Shown here piece by piece: positions 33,121 through 42,204 of a stretch of 64,000 nucleotides of DNA. Positions within the stretch are counted from its first letter, which is position 1. Each line of letters opens with the position of its first letter. Position numbers and translations under genes: made by a program. The notes under the pieces are model-generated. The model saw only the letters and a list, made by a program, of their open reading frames with translations. It had not been told where the DNA came from and ran no database searches. This stretch comes from Bedellia somnulentella (lineage: Eukaryota > Arthropoda > Insecta > Lepidoptera > Bedelliidae), in NCBI GenBank assembly GCA_963576735.1, contig OY755171.1, positions 5,642,001 through 5,706,000 on the forward strand. Reading direction: 5' to 3'.

Positions 33121-33546
33121 ATAAATACTTTACCTCATACATACATACATCTGATGACTATACTTAGTCTTTAATAATAAAATGCTCAAGAAACCAACAC
33201 TCTTTTTTTTGTCAGTAATTAAGGAAATATATAAAATAAAGTAAATACAATCAACAATATACACCTTCACCTTAGAAAAAATCTTGTTTCTATATTATCT
33301 CATCAAATAACGATCCGGCACGTGTTCTTGTTTGGTAGCTGGCACGTTTAGTATCAAATTACAAGAAGTTCCAAACTTTTTGCATCAAGTTTTTAATACG
33401 AAGCTGCGCGGACAATACGGAAAAAACTCAAAAGCGCTCACTTGAAGTTGAATATTGATTAGTGAAACAACATTTTTATGGGTTCTTGACTTGTGCCGTT
33501 TAACATGTAATGGTACGTGAGTCACATAACGTGTCTATTTTCTGGG

Positions 33547-33640
33547 TCCGGACGTAGCTGGTTTGAATCCTGTTGAGGACAATGTTCATAGTCAAAGATA
33601 AATAATGATGATGTCTCAGTCTTGGATTTTATTTATCAGG
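33547..33640 (+). mobile_element. tS2 SINE fragment
   Basis: TCCGGACGTAGCTGGTTTGAATCC and GATGTCTCAGTCTTGGATT; truncated at both ends. Confidence 0.6.
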
Positions 33641-33696
33641 AATCCTAACCAAGAAATTGTTGACGTAAAATCAATAATTTGTATAAATAATTGTAT

Positions 33697-33948
33697 TGCC
33701 GTGTAGTGTCGGCTTAGAATAGCACTACCCCGTTTCTACCGATGGGTGTACGTAAGAGGCGACTAACGGTATTGGGGCTTTTAAGGGATTTTTGGGCGAT
33801 GCGGCTGGAGACCCATCACCAACAACCTTTACTTTACCATCCTTTCCCCACTCAATTTTCCAAATGTGGCTGAGGAATTTCTAATTCCTTAGCTCTGGGT
33901 ACCCCTTCTAGGGATTTATAGCCGTGAGTATATGTATATGTATGTATG
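33697..33948 (+). mobile_element. RS element with 9-bp target duplication
   Basis: Complete; flanked by TAATTGTAT at 33688-33696 and 33949-33957. Confidence 0.88.
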
Positions 33949-33964
33949 TAATTGTATCTCCTTG

Positions 33965-34020
33965 GTCATTTAGCTAACAACTCAGAGGTCTTGGGTTCGA
34001 TTTCTGCATAGCTATTAAAA
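33965..34020 (+). mobile_element. tRNA-like SINE head fragment
   Basis: TTAGCTAACAACTCAGAGG and the B-box-like GGGTTCGATTTCTGC. Confidence 0.35.
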
Positions 34021-34541
34021 CGACCATTAACTAGATATCGCGTGGTATAAAACAGCCATCTCTTTCGCACTTATTTAGCATCGTATATTGTCGTCTCATT
34101 CTAACCGATATCGTGACGATAAAATAGCGCTCGTGCTAGTTCTCCTAGGTTTATCGAAGAGATATTGCAGACTGTGTCACTTTATATCAAAAATTTAGAT
34201 TAATCTTGGATTCGAAGGGTAATAAAAACAGTAGTCTCCGATTTCCAGTTGATATCATGGTAGTAGTCGTAGTTTAACATACACACTATCAATACTTACA
34301 TCATAACATTTTTAATTCATCATCTCACTTGATGGATGTTGTATGAAGCGACAAAAGATCTGATATTTTGAAATGATCGATTTTCAAGGTGATTGGTGAA
34401 CACTGTGCGATCCTTCACTATACCATATTTTACAAATTTACCAAACAACTGTTTTCCGATCCTTGTCCATACCTATACACAAAACGCATCTCAACAATCG
34501 CAAGATTCCATACAAATGCATTAACCGCACTTATGTTTCAG

Positions 34542-34659
34542 TACCGGTGACAAATTTCCGGTTAATCCAGAACAAAACCAACGATGAGACGGTAAACGTC
34601 ATCTGCACAGCGGATGGTGCATTCCCCGCCCCGAACATCACGCTAGCAACGCCTGAGAA
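34542..34659 (+). CDS. Ig-domain protein, exon 2 (start of Ig domain 2)
   Basis: Acceptor TTTCAG ends at 34541 and donor GTAAGC begins at 34660. The g left by the previous exon plus 'ta' gives Val, and the frame stays open through PVTNFRLIQN and VICTADG to PEK. This gives residues 122-161 of the visible chain, with Cys143 as the first cysteine of the second Ig domain and the sequon N153-I-T. The exon leaves in phase 2, which matches the next exon exactly. The 118-nt length and the frame match are strong evidence that it belongs to the same gene. Confidence 0.85.
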
Positions 34660-34810
34660 GTAAGCCTCTTTGTTTGTGTGCATATGTGCATTAGTAATAC
34701 GATTATATTTAAGCCCGTTATTACCTTAAGATAAGCTAAGCGCTTAAATAGCTTTGATGACTTATTATTTGTGTGCTGTTTTGTTGAAATAAAGAGATAT
34801 TTTAAGATAA

Positions 34811-35045
34811 ACATGCATACACATACTCACGGCCATAAATCCCAAAAAGGGGAAGAGCTTTAAAGCTGGAAACTCATCAGCCACATTTGAAAGTTGTCTA
34901 GGGGACAAGATGTTAGAAATAAAGTATCATTGATGATAGGTTTCCAACTACATCATACCTTTAGTTTTTAAAAGTCCCCCTGTCGCCTCTTACTACACGT
35001 GTGGGTAAAAAGAGGTATTGACATTTTAAGCCGACTCTACACGAC
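34811..35045 (-). mobile_element. RS element, diverged
   Basis: CATACTCACGGCCATAAATCC to AAGCCGACTCTACACGAC; the segment AGCCAGAG is reduced. Confidence 0.78.
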
Positions 35046-35518
35046 AAAAAATGAAAGAACTGTGTTCAGAAAAAACTATGAAGGTAATAGAAAAGGCAAT
35101 GTCGTTATGTGGTAAACCATCAGAAAACCATTACTGAGGACTCTTCGCATCAGAATTTGTTATGTAATATGCTTAATGTGTTGACGAATGAATAGTTTCG
35201 AAGCTCTGAATATTCATAAATATCTACAAAGCTTTCATAAAACCAATCCTAAAAACTATGTGTCAAAATATTTAAAGATACTGCTAATCTAATAAATTAT
35301 ACGAAAATATAATCACAACCTTAATAAAAGTCACTAATATTGAAAAATGACTTTTATTATAATAAATTATCCCAGGCGGAGCCATCTCCAATTTGATCTA
35401 ATTGGAGAGGTTTCGATTGACATAATGTCAAGTGCTCACTGATGGAATTGCGTCCTTTGAATTGAATTTCGAATAAAATACCGCATAAATGATTGATTCT
35501 CGCCCATTGTTTGATAAA

Positions 35519-36112
35519 TTAACAAAAAGAAAACCGACTTCATAGAAAAACAACCGAAAATAAACAATCTAGTACTAAAAAGTACGAAATAAGTTTTTTA
35601 AATTGAATATGAGTACTGTGATTGATACCTTAGCAATTTCTTTACTCCACACGCGTCAGTTCAACATACCTAAATCTTAAAATTCTCTTAAATTAATTTG
35701 TGAGCCGGTGCCAGCCTCGATGATAATTGATAATAAGAAGTGTGTATTTCGCACTTCATATAAATGTAAAATGTAGGGTACCTTGTAGTTGTAGGGTAAA
35801 TTGATTTTTGTACGTATTATCATTTAAAACGTTAGGCGATAGATATATATTGTTTAGATTGTAATAATAATCAGAGATAGATAGCAGGGTGAATTTACGA
35901 ATTTACTTTTGTTTGTCTGGCACCGACTCAAAAATTAATTTAAGAGAATTGTAATATTTAGGTAGGTTGAACTGACGCGTGTGGAATAAAGAAATTGCTA
36001 AGGTTTCAATCACAGTACTCATATTCAATTTAAAAAACTTATTTCGTACTTTTTAGTACTAGATTGTTTATTTTCGGTTGTTTTTCTATGAAGTCGGTTT
36101 TCTTTTTGTTAA
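35519..36112. repeat. Foldback element III inside an Ig-gene intron
   Basis: Arms 35519-35714 and 35917-36112 (about 196 bp, few mismatches) around a 202-bp loop. The outer ends AACAAAAAGAAAACCGACTTC carry the GAAGTCGGTT motif also seen at the end of the repeat at 36795-37010. The element sits between Ig exons 2 and 3, so it would be transcribed in the pre-mRNA. Confidence 0.88.
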
Positions 36113-36326
36113 AAATTATTTTATTTTACGAGTTTTAGAGATGGGTAGACCTGGCAAAGATGCCTCTCGGATGAGGAAGCGACAGTTACTGTATTATTCT
36201 TCGTATTTCCGGTATTTCTATTATAGTACGATATTAAAAAGGCTCAACCATATGTAACCTTACATTGTTCTTAAAATCCTTCGAAAGGCGATGGTCTTCA
36301 ATTCTACATCTCAAGAAAGACTCAAA

Positions 36327-36492
36327 CGCTCACGCCGAATATCCCTGAAGGGGTTAGCAGAGGTAGTAATACTTCTGAATATCACGTGACATTGTCACCT
36401 GTTGTTCAGAGTACCCACGGTTTATTAGGCAGTTTATTCTCACGTTATACAGGGCAGGCCTATCGGCGTTTTGAACAAATACACTGTCACAT
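36327..36492 (-). mobile_element. tS1 SINE, 3' half
   Basis: AACGCTCACGCCGAATATCC to TACACTGTCACATAA; the tRNA head is missing and family L sequence starts at once. Confidence 0.8.
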
Positions 36493-36499
36493 AATTGTG

Positions 36500-36570
36500 A
36501 GTTTCGACAGTCCCCTCGATTTCCTGGGATGCCATCATCAGATCCTGGTCTCATGGTACTTTCTCGGTAA
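36500..36570 (+). mobile_element. Family L repeat, 5' fragment
   Basis: CCCCTCGATTTCCTGGGATGCCATCATCAG-type sequence fused directly to the tRNA-derived SINE ending at 36492. Confidence 0.45.
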
Positions 36571-36794
36571 CAATAACATAACAAAAGAAATGTTTAGTGA
36601 ACCTGTACTTCTCTTCATAAAAGCTACGAAGAGGAGTATAAATCTATATAGAATGTGGAAAGAACTGTTTCCTAATACCTAGTGATTGAGGATCCACACC
36701 TTCTATCATCAGCTCAGCAGCATAACAATATGATTTTCAGAAGCAAATGCCAATATAAGTTCAGAAAATATGTAAAACGCGGTACATTTGCCTA

Positions 36795-37010
36795 TAAAAT
36801 TTGAGGGTTCCCCTCGATTTCTCCAGGATCCCATCATCAGACCCTGATATCCTCATCATGGTACCAATCCGGGAGTATCTTCTTTCGAATAAAAAAATAA
36901 TAATCAAAATCGGTTCATAAATGGCAAAGTAATCGGCGAACAAACATAAAAAAAAAAAAAAAAAAAATATACCGGTCGAATTGAGAACACTCCTTTTTTT
37001 GAAGTCGTTT
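36795..37010 (+). mobile_element. Dispersed repeat ending GAAGTCG (family L)
   Basis: CCCCTCGATTTCTCCAGGATCCC, TCAAAATCGGTTCATAAATGG, an A-run of about 25, and ACCGGTCGAATTGAGAAC to GAAGTCG. This is a recognisable dispersed repeat type of moths and butterflies. A partial copy of the start (CCCCTCGATTTCCTGGGATG) is at 36505-36565. Confidence 0.5.
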
Positions 37011-37864
37011 AAAAATGATTTATGTTTTATCAGATTGTTCATATACTGATTCAACAATATAGGGTTTCGATTTCATTTTCTCACGTTATATATTAGTCAC
37101 ATATTTTTTCGCCGTGTGTTAGTTCAACGGTGTAACAACTTAGTACAGCACTAAACAAATTTTTATTTAAATATAGGAGGGTGTGGATTGGGGTTGAGTG
37201 TGTCGATTTTTGGTATTGACAGGAGTTCCATTCTTTTCATTTATTTTTTTTAGTGAAGGTACGATTATCTTCTATAAACGCAAAAGTTATTGTAATCATA
37301 GATTTCAAGCTAGCTATCAAGACACATAAATCAAAGGTAAATACTAAAAAATCATTTCAAACAACGATTATTATCATAGAAGCCAAACATAATAGAACAA
37401 TATACTCTATAAATCGATGGCGTATTGGTGCTATTGTCACGCCACAATGTATATTACAGTGAATTGTAACAAAACAGAAGAAATCAGTTTCATTTTATTT
37501 ATCTCGTTGGATTATTCAAATCTACTAGATGTATTCCAACTATTCTCCTAAATCACTTATTTCATCTGAACGCTGCCAGCTAGGCGAAAATCTAAAGCCT
37601 ATAGTAGAAACAATTCTGAAAATTGTTTGGAACAGAACAACAATTCATGGAAAATTGTTCACACTTAGAAGTTGTAATACGTTGACCGCAATGCAGTGTG
37701 CTCTCGCATAACAAATTCAACTTGGCAGGAATTAGGACAATGTTGGGTTGTTCAAGAACTTGTTTTTAGTTTTGGTTCAGAGTCTGGATTTACAGCATAC
37801 TTTCTGGGTGAACCTTTTGATACATGCTCCTTTGTTTTATGTTCAAAACAAATTACTTATTATA
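37011..37864. other. Intronic AT-rich DNA
   Basis: Frames of 60-114 codons lack any family signature. Confidence 0.5.
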
Positions 37865-38106
37865 GCTGTGTAGTGTTGGTTCAGAATACTACCCCATTTC
37901 TTCCGGTGGGTGTACTTAAGAGGCGACTTATGGTAATGGGGCTTTTAAGGGATTTTCTGGCGATGTGGTTTAAAACCCATCACCAACAAACTTTGTTTTA
38001 CCATCTTTTCCCCACTGAACTTCCAAAAGGTGCTGAGTAATTTCTAATTCCTTAGCTCTGGTTACCCTTTCTAGGAATTTATATCCGTGAGTGTTTGTAT
38101 GTATGT
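37865..38106 (+). mobile_element. RS element
   Basis: GCTGTGTAGTGTTGGTTCAG to a short TGTATGTATG tail. Confidence 0.83.
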
Positions 38107-38534
38107 TACAATGCAATTTTAAGCTCACATATATATCAACTAACTAAATATATAAAAAAGGAACAAAGACAAATAGTATACTTTCTGCAAATGTAAAAGA
38201 ATGTACAAACGGCGAATTTCAAAACATATTTAATTTTCAAATTTGATGCCGAGATCATATCTAAAAGCTATTAAAAAGGTTGTTTATTTAATATGCATAC
38301 ATAGCCGTGTGAAATTAATGTTTGCTTTGCTGACCCAACTTTGGGGAAAGATAAATACAATGTAATTATTATACCGCGTGATTTGAAAAATCTCTACGTG
38401 TTTATTTTACTCAACCTTGTTTCTGTATTCAAGCTGTAAATTATCTCGTTTTAGAAATCGTTGAAGGAAATAAAAAACATGTAGATATATATTAAAGGGA
38501 TTCGTACGTTATACGCTTGGCACCTTTTATTACT

Positions 38535-38763
38535 ACATACATACATATACTCAGGGCTGTAAATCCCTAAAAGGGGTAGCCAGAGCTGAGAAATTAGATA
38601 TTCCTCAGGCACTTTTGGAAGTTGGTAAAAGATGGTAGAATAAAGGTTGTTGGTGATGGGTGTCCAACGGCATCGCCTAAAAATCCCTTAAAAAGCCCCA
38701 AGTCCGTTAGTAACCTCTTACGTACACCCACCGAAAGAAATGGGGTAGTGTCATTCTAAGCCG
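38535..38763 (-). mobile_element. RS element, head end lost
   Basis: Complete to ATTCTAAGCCGAC; the final ACTACACAGC is missing. Confidence 0.83.
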
Positions 38764-38864
38764 ACCCATTTATTACTACCTAGTATAGTATTATGTTATC
38801 TGTGTTACTACTGAAATTCTAAGGTTGTTGATTAACGTTCTGACAAAGTCGAAAGTCCGAAGTG

Positions 38865-38900
38865 AAAAGGATAAAAGAGCATTTATGAAAAGAAAATGGC
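38865..38900 (+). mobile_element. Tiny RTE-like LINE relic
   Basis: GTCCGAAGTG...AAAAGAGCAT..ATGAAAAG resembles LINE positions around 45180-45220. Too short to be certain. Confidence 0.35.
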
Positions 38901-38960
38901 GTAAGAAAGACCTATATTCAAACATAAAACATTCCGATCATCTCTTTTCTTTCGTAAGTT

Positions 38961-39051
38961 AATAATAATAATAAATTTAAAATTTTAATTTTCTGTTCCG
39001 GCCATGGGAGAGGCGAGAAGCTAAAAGTGTTCTTGAAATAATAATAATAAA
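38961..39051 (+). mobile_element. 76-bp Dong-like 3'-end stub between TAA runs
   Basis: Between TAA runs at 38961-38974 and about 39037-39050 lies only the extreme 3' end of a Dong-like element, including GCCATGGGAGAGGCGAG. Only the 3' arm of the UTR stem is present. It represents a very severely 5'-truncated insertion. Confidence 0.75.
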
Positions 39052-39451
39052 ACGACCGTGCCAAAATCTATTGGCACCGATCTGTTATCACGGACAGGAC
39101 TATTCTAGCGAATAAGCCTGATATCGTGGTATGGGATCGGTCGCAGTCGAGGGTATTTCTAGTGGATGTCACTATCCCTCATGACGAGGGTCTCGTGAAA
39201 GCCGAAACCGAGAAGCGTCGGAAATATCTCGATCTGGCCCACGAGATCACCGACATGTGGGGTGTCATTTCGACAGAAATAATCCCAATTGTTTTGTCCG
39301 CGAACGGGTTAATTCCAACCAGCCTCGCGACCAACTTGAGGCGGTTGGATTTCTGTGGCGTGTCGGTTCCAGCACAAATGCAGAAAGCGGTGCTGCTCGA
39401 TACGGCTAGGATCGTCCGTCGGTTCTTGAACCTGACTCCCTGACCCCGACC
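39052..39451 (+). pseudogene. Dong-like fragment (endonuclease C-terminus), intron of Ig gene
   Basis: Starts right after the TAA run in the NDRAKIYW region and keeps the KPDIVVWD...FLVDVTIP endonuclease motif to TGA at 39441-39443. It lacks the 3'UTR and TAA tail because the match breaks at about 39451, where a different repeat (39452-39634) starts. It lies in the intron between Ig exons 2 and 3. Confidence 0.82.
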
Positions 39452-39634
39452 CCGTTCATTAAAGCGCATTCAAAATCACCAAACTACACTGTTTAGGGAG
39501 GGCTATAAATTAAACAAATTGAAAACATTGCGCTGAATTTCACAATTCTTAAGCAGGGACTGAAGAAAGAAACCTCAGATATTTAAAAAATCAACGCTAC
39601 CCGTGCGAAGCTGGGACGATCCACTAGTATTCAA
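39452..39634 (-). mobile_element. Family H repeat, terminal fragment
   Basis: CGTTCATTAAAGCGCATTC through CGTGCGAAGCTGGGACGATC corresponds to the first 180 bp of the 47707 copy. It directly abuts, and appears to have replaced, the 3' end of the Dong-like fragment. Confidence 0.65.
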
Positions 39635-39683
39635 TAAATACAATACATAATTAATTTAATTACTAATTCTTGGCTATTTGACG

Positions 39684-39910
39684 ACGTCCGTGGCCGAGTG
39701 AATAGGTGACTAGCTTTTCGGTCCGGAGGTCGCGGGTTCGAACCTCGCTGAGAGCAACTCTTGTGTAATATATGATTGTTTCTTAGTCTTGTATGTTATT
39801 TGCGTGTGTATTATATAGTATTAAATACATGGAGTTGGCATCTTACACTACAAGTTTCACTTAGTTTGGGGCTAACTTGATCTGTTTATTACACGTCTGT
39901 GTATTTTTTT
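39684..39910 (+). mobile_element. tS2 SINE, full length
   Basis: GACGTCCGTGGCCGAGTGA, B-box CGGGTTCGAACCTCGC, GATTGTTTCTTAGTCTTG and TAGTTTGGGGCTAACTTGATC. A tRNA-Leu/Ser-like head is possible from GTGGCCGAGTG. Confidence 0.78.
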
Positions 39911-40149
39911 ATTTATCCTAATAGAAAGAAGGTTTATTTTTGAATCAACAAATCTTTTGATATTTACCAAAGTGAAATAATAAAATTTTGTTAATGTTAA
40001 CGATAAGATTCTAGCTGAATCCACGAAAAGTCATTTTCATAGCCCCGTACCTTTTTGCGCCTACTACTGCCATGGTAAAAGACTGGACTGTGCTATTCCA
40101 GGCCTAATCCAACAAAAAATCCCTTTTCACTTTATATAATAATATTTCT

Positions 40150-40320
40150 GAACATCACCTGCCTTTTTGCCACCTAGTATTTAGAGCATCTACTTTTTGG
40201 AAAGTTCATTCACGTGATAGAAGCCTTAAGTAACAACTTTGTAAAAACTCATACATGTGTGTTTTCTCATTTTACTTTTTCTCAGCGTCAACTACACTGA
40301 TAACTGAAACAAACACAACA
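40150..40320 (-). mobile_element. tS1 SINE, degenerate
   Basis: TTTCTGAACATCACCTGCC, GTTCATTCACGTGATAG and TACATGTGTGTTTTCTCA are recognisable. Confidence 0.5.
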
Positions 40321-40454
40321 ATAATAATTACTTAGCGCTATTGCCAACAAAAATAGGTATGTTACTCATCAATTAAGGAAAGAAAATAGCGGGCCTTGAT
40401 CCCTGGCACTATGAAGGAGCTAAGAAGCAAGGAAAAACAAATTTCCCAACAGTA

Positions 40455-40826
40455 GTGGTTATGTGATTCGTGAAAGGTGTGGTGTAAAAGATGATATTGT
40501 AAGAAAGATAGAAAAAGGAATGTTGAGATGGTTTGGGCACATAGAGAGGATGGATGACAGTAAATTGGTGAAAGAGATATATAGAGCCAATGTGGAAGGT
40601 AATGTTAGTAGAGGACGACCTCGGAGGACACATTTGGATCAAATAGAAAATGTGCTCAAAAAGGCAGGTGTCCGTAGTATGAAGAATAAAAGAGCATGTA
40701 TGAAAAGATTGATGGATGTAAACGAAGCCAGAGAGGTTTGCCAGGATCGTACAAAGTGGCGATCGATAGTCTCTGCCTACCCCAATGGGAACTAACGGCG
40801 TGAGAATATGTATGTATGTATATGTA
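40455..40826 (+). mobile_element. RTE-like LINE, 3' fragment with open C-terminal frame
   Basis: Frame 40463-40795 reads VIRERCGVKDDIVRKIEKG and then WFGHIERMDDSKLVK, close to the C-terminus of the element at 44980-45306, with several amino-acid differences. Followed by GCGTGAGAATATGTATG. A 5'-truncated copy in the intron before Ig exon 3. Confidence 0.82.
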
Positions 40827-40834
40827 GTGGTTAC

Positions 40835-40905
40835 TCACTCAGTTGGCAGAGCGAACGGGGCGTAGACCGGGATTTCGCGTTTTCAAGTCCTGCCAGTGTC
40901 AAAAT
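40835..40905 (+). mobile_element. tRNA-like SINE head fragment
   Basis: TTACTCACTCAGTTGGCAGAGC resembles an A-box region, followed by GTTTTCAAGTCCTGCC as a B-box. It lies just after an RTE LINE tail. Confidence 0.4.
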
Positions 40906-41023
40906 TTTTCTTTCCTTGCTTGATTAGTAATAAAATATTCTTCATATGAGGTTTATGCACAACTAAGTCTAATTAAAAATAGGTTCAACTAAGTACGTGG
41001 CAATATTTATTTCAATTTTTCAG

Positions 41024-41193
41024 GCGAATAGAAGGCGTGCGGCACAACCTCAAAATGGTGAACGGCAGATACTCTGCAGTAGCTTCCGTGACGTTGCAAG
41101 ATGCAGATTTGCCGTCCCCAGCTGAGTTCATTTGTACTCTTAGGATACCACAAGCAACTTATACTGTTAGGAAAGAGGCCATTTATTATCCTG
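41024..41193 (+). CDS. Ig-domain protein, exon 3 (end of Ig domain 2)
   Basis: Acceptor TTTTTCAG ends at 41023 and donor GTAAGG starts at 41194. One base completes Lys161, then 56 codons follow and the exon leaves in phase 1. The sequence KMVNGRYSAVASVTL is the usual strand D-E region of a C2-like Ig domain, and EFICTLR carries Cys198, the partner of Cys143. It ends IYYP, where the domain closes. The preceding intron (34660-41023) holds a foldback element, Dong fragments and SINEs; the following one (41194-47326) holds the full RTE-like LINE in sense orientation. Confidence 0.87.
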
Positions 41194-41302
41194 GTAAGGA
41201 ATGCTTTATCTTAAATTATATAAATGAATAATTATTTTCAATAAGTCACATAGAACAGTGGATCAAAAGTGTACGTTATTTTGTTCTTAGTTATATTTAT
41301 GA

Positions 41303-41541
41303 GCTGTGTGTTGTCGACTTAGAATACCACTACCCTTGTGTGATTGTAAGAGATGAGTACGGGTATAGAGGCTTTTTAAGTGATTATTGGGCGATGCAGA
41401 CCTGTCACCAACTATGATTTATAATAACCATCTTTTTTGAACTCAACTTCCAAAAGTGGCTGTGGCATATCTTCTTCCAAAGCTAGGACTACCCCGTTTA
41501 AGGATTTATAGGCGTAAATATATGTTTGTAAACATGTATGT
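41303..41541 (+). mobile_element. RS element, degenerate
   Basis: GCTGTGTGTTGTCGACTTAG at the head, CTCAACTTCCAAAAGTGGC inside, and GGCGTAAATATATG at the end. Confidence 0.72.
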
Positions 41542-41735
41542 TATCATTTAATTTATGATATCACAGTTTGATTTACGAAATTTGTTTATTAGTGATACAC
41601 AGACAAGAAAAAAATATATTCGATAATGTCTCAGTACGGTATTAGTGACAAATTTCGCAATAATAAGGTATGTGTTTTTGGTACATATTTTTGAAAAAAG
41701 AATCTGCAATTAACAAGGCATTTTTTGCTTGTATA

Positions 41736-41826
41736 TACATATACTCACGCCATAATTTTCTATTAAAGTAGGCAGATACTATCGATCTTCACTTTGTAAA
41801 TTCCTGGATAACCTCTCTAGCTACTA
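41736..41826 (-). mobile_element. RTE-like LINE, 3'-terminal fragment, diverged
   Basis: Minus strand: a TATG tail, GGCGTGAGTATATG and a degenerate match to the last 75 bp of the LINE ORF (AGCTAGAGAGGTTATCC...). It lies 110 bp upstream of the full LINE, in opposite orientation. Confidence 0.65.
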
Positions 41827-42204
41827 ACTGGAGTGCTTTTTGTTCAATACTGAACAATGATTCTATTCAGGTGGCTGTGATTAAAATAATCTGACACACT
41901 AAAATCCCGTCTCGATATTAAAAGCCGCAGGTATATAGCTGTGTAGTGCCGGCTTAGAATAGCACTACGCCATCTCTTCCCGTGGGTGTCGTAGAAGTCG
42001 ACTAAGGGACTAGGGCTTTTCCATCTTCGCTCTACCAATCCAAGGTCTGCCGCGCCGAGGGATGCATGGCCAGGGGTGAGCCTGGTCGCTAGCGTGCCGC
42101 CGTCCCGGAGCTTGGTGCACTCCGGGTACTAAATAACCTTACCTAGTCAAGCGGGGCTCTGGCTAGGTGGACAGTTTACTTCCCTTGCTTCTCGTGGGTC
42201 CAAT

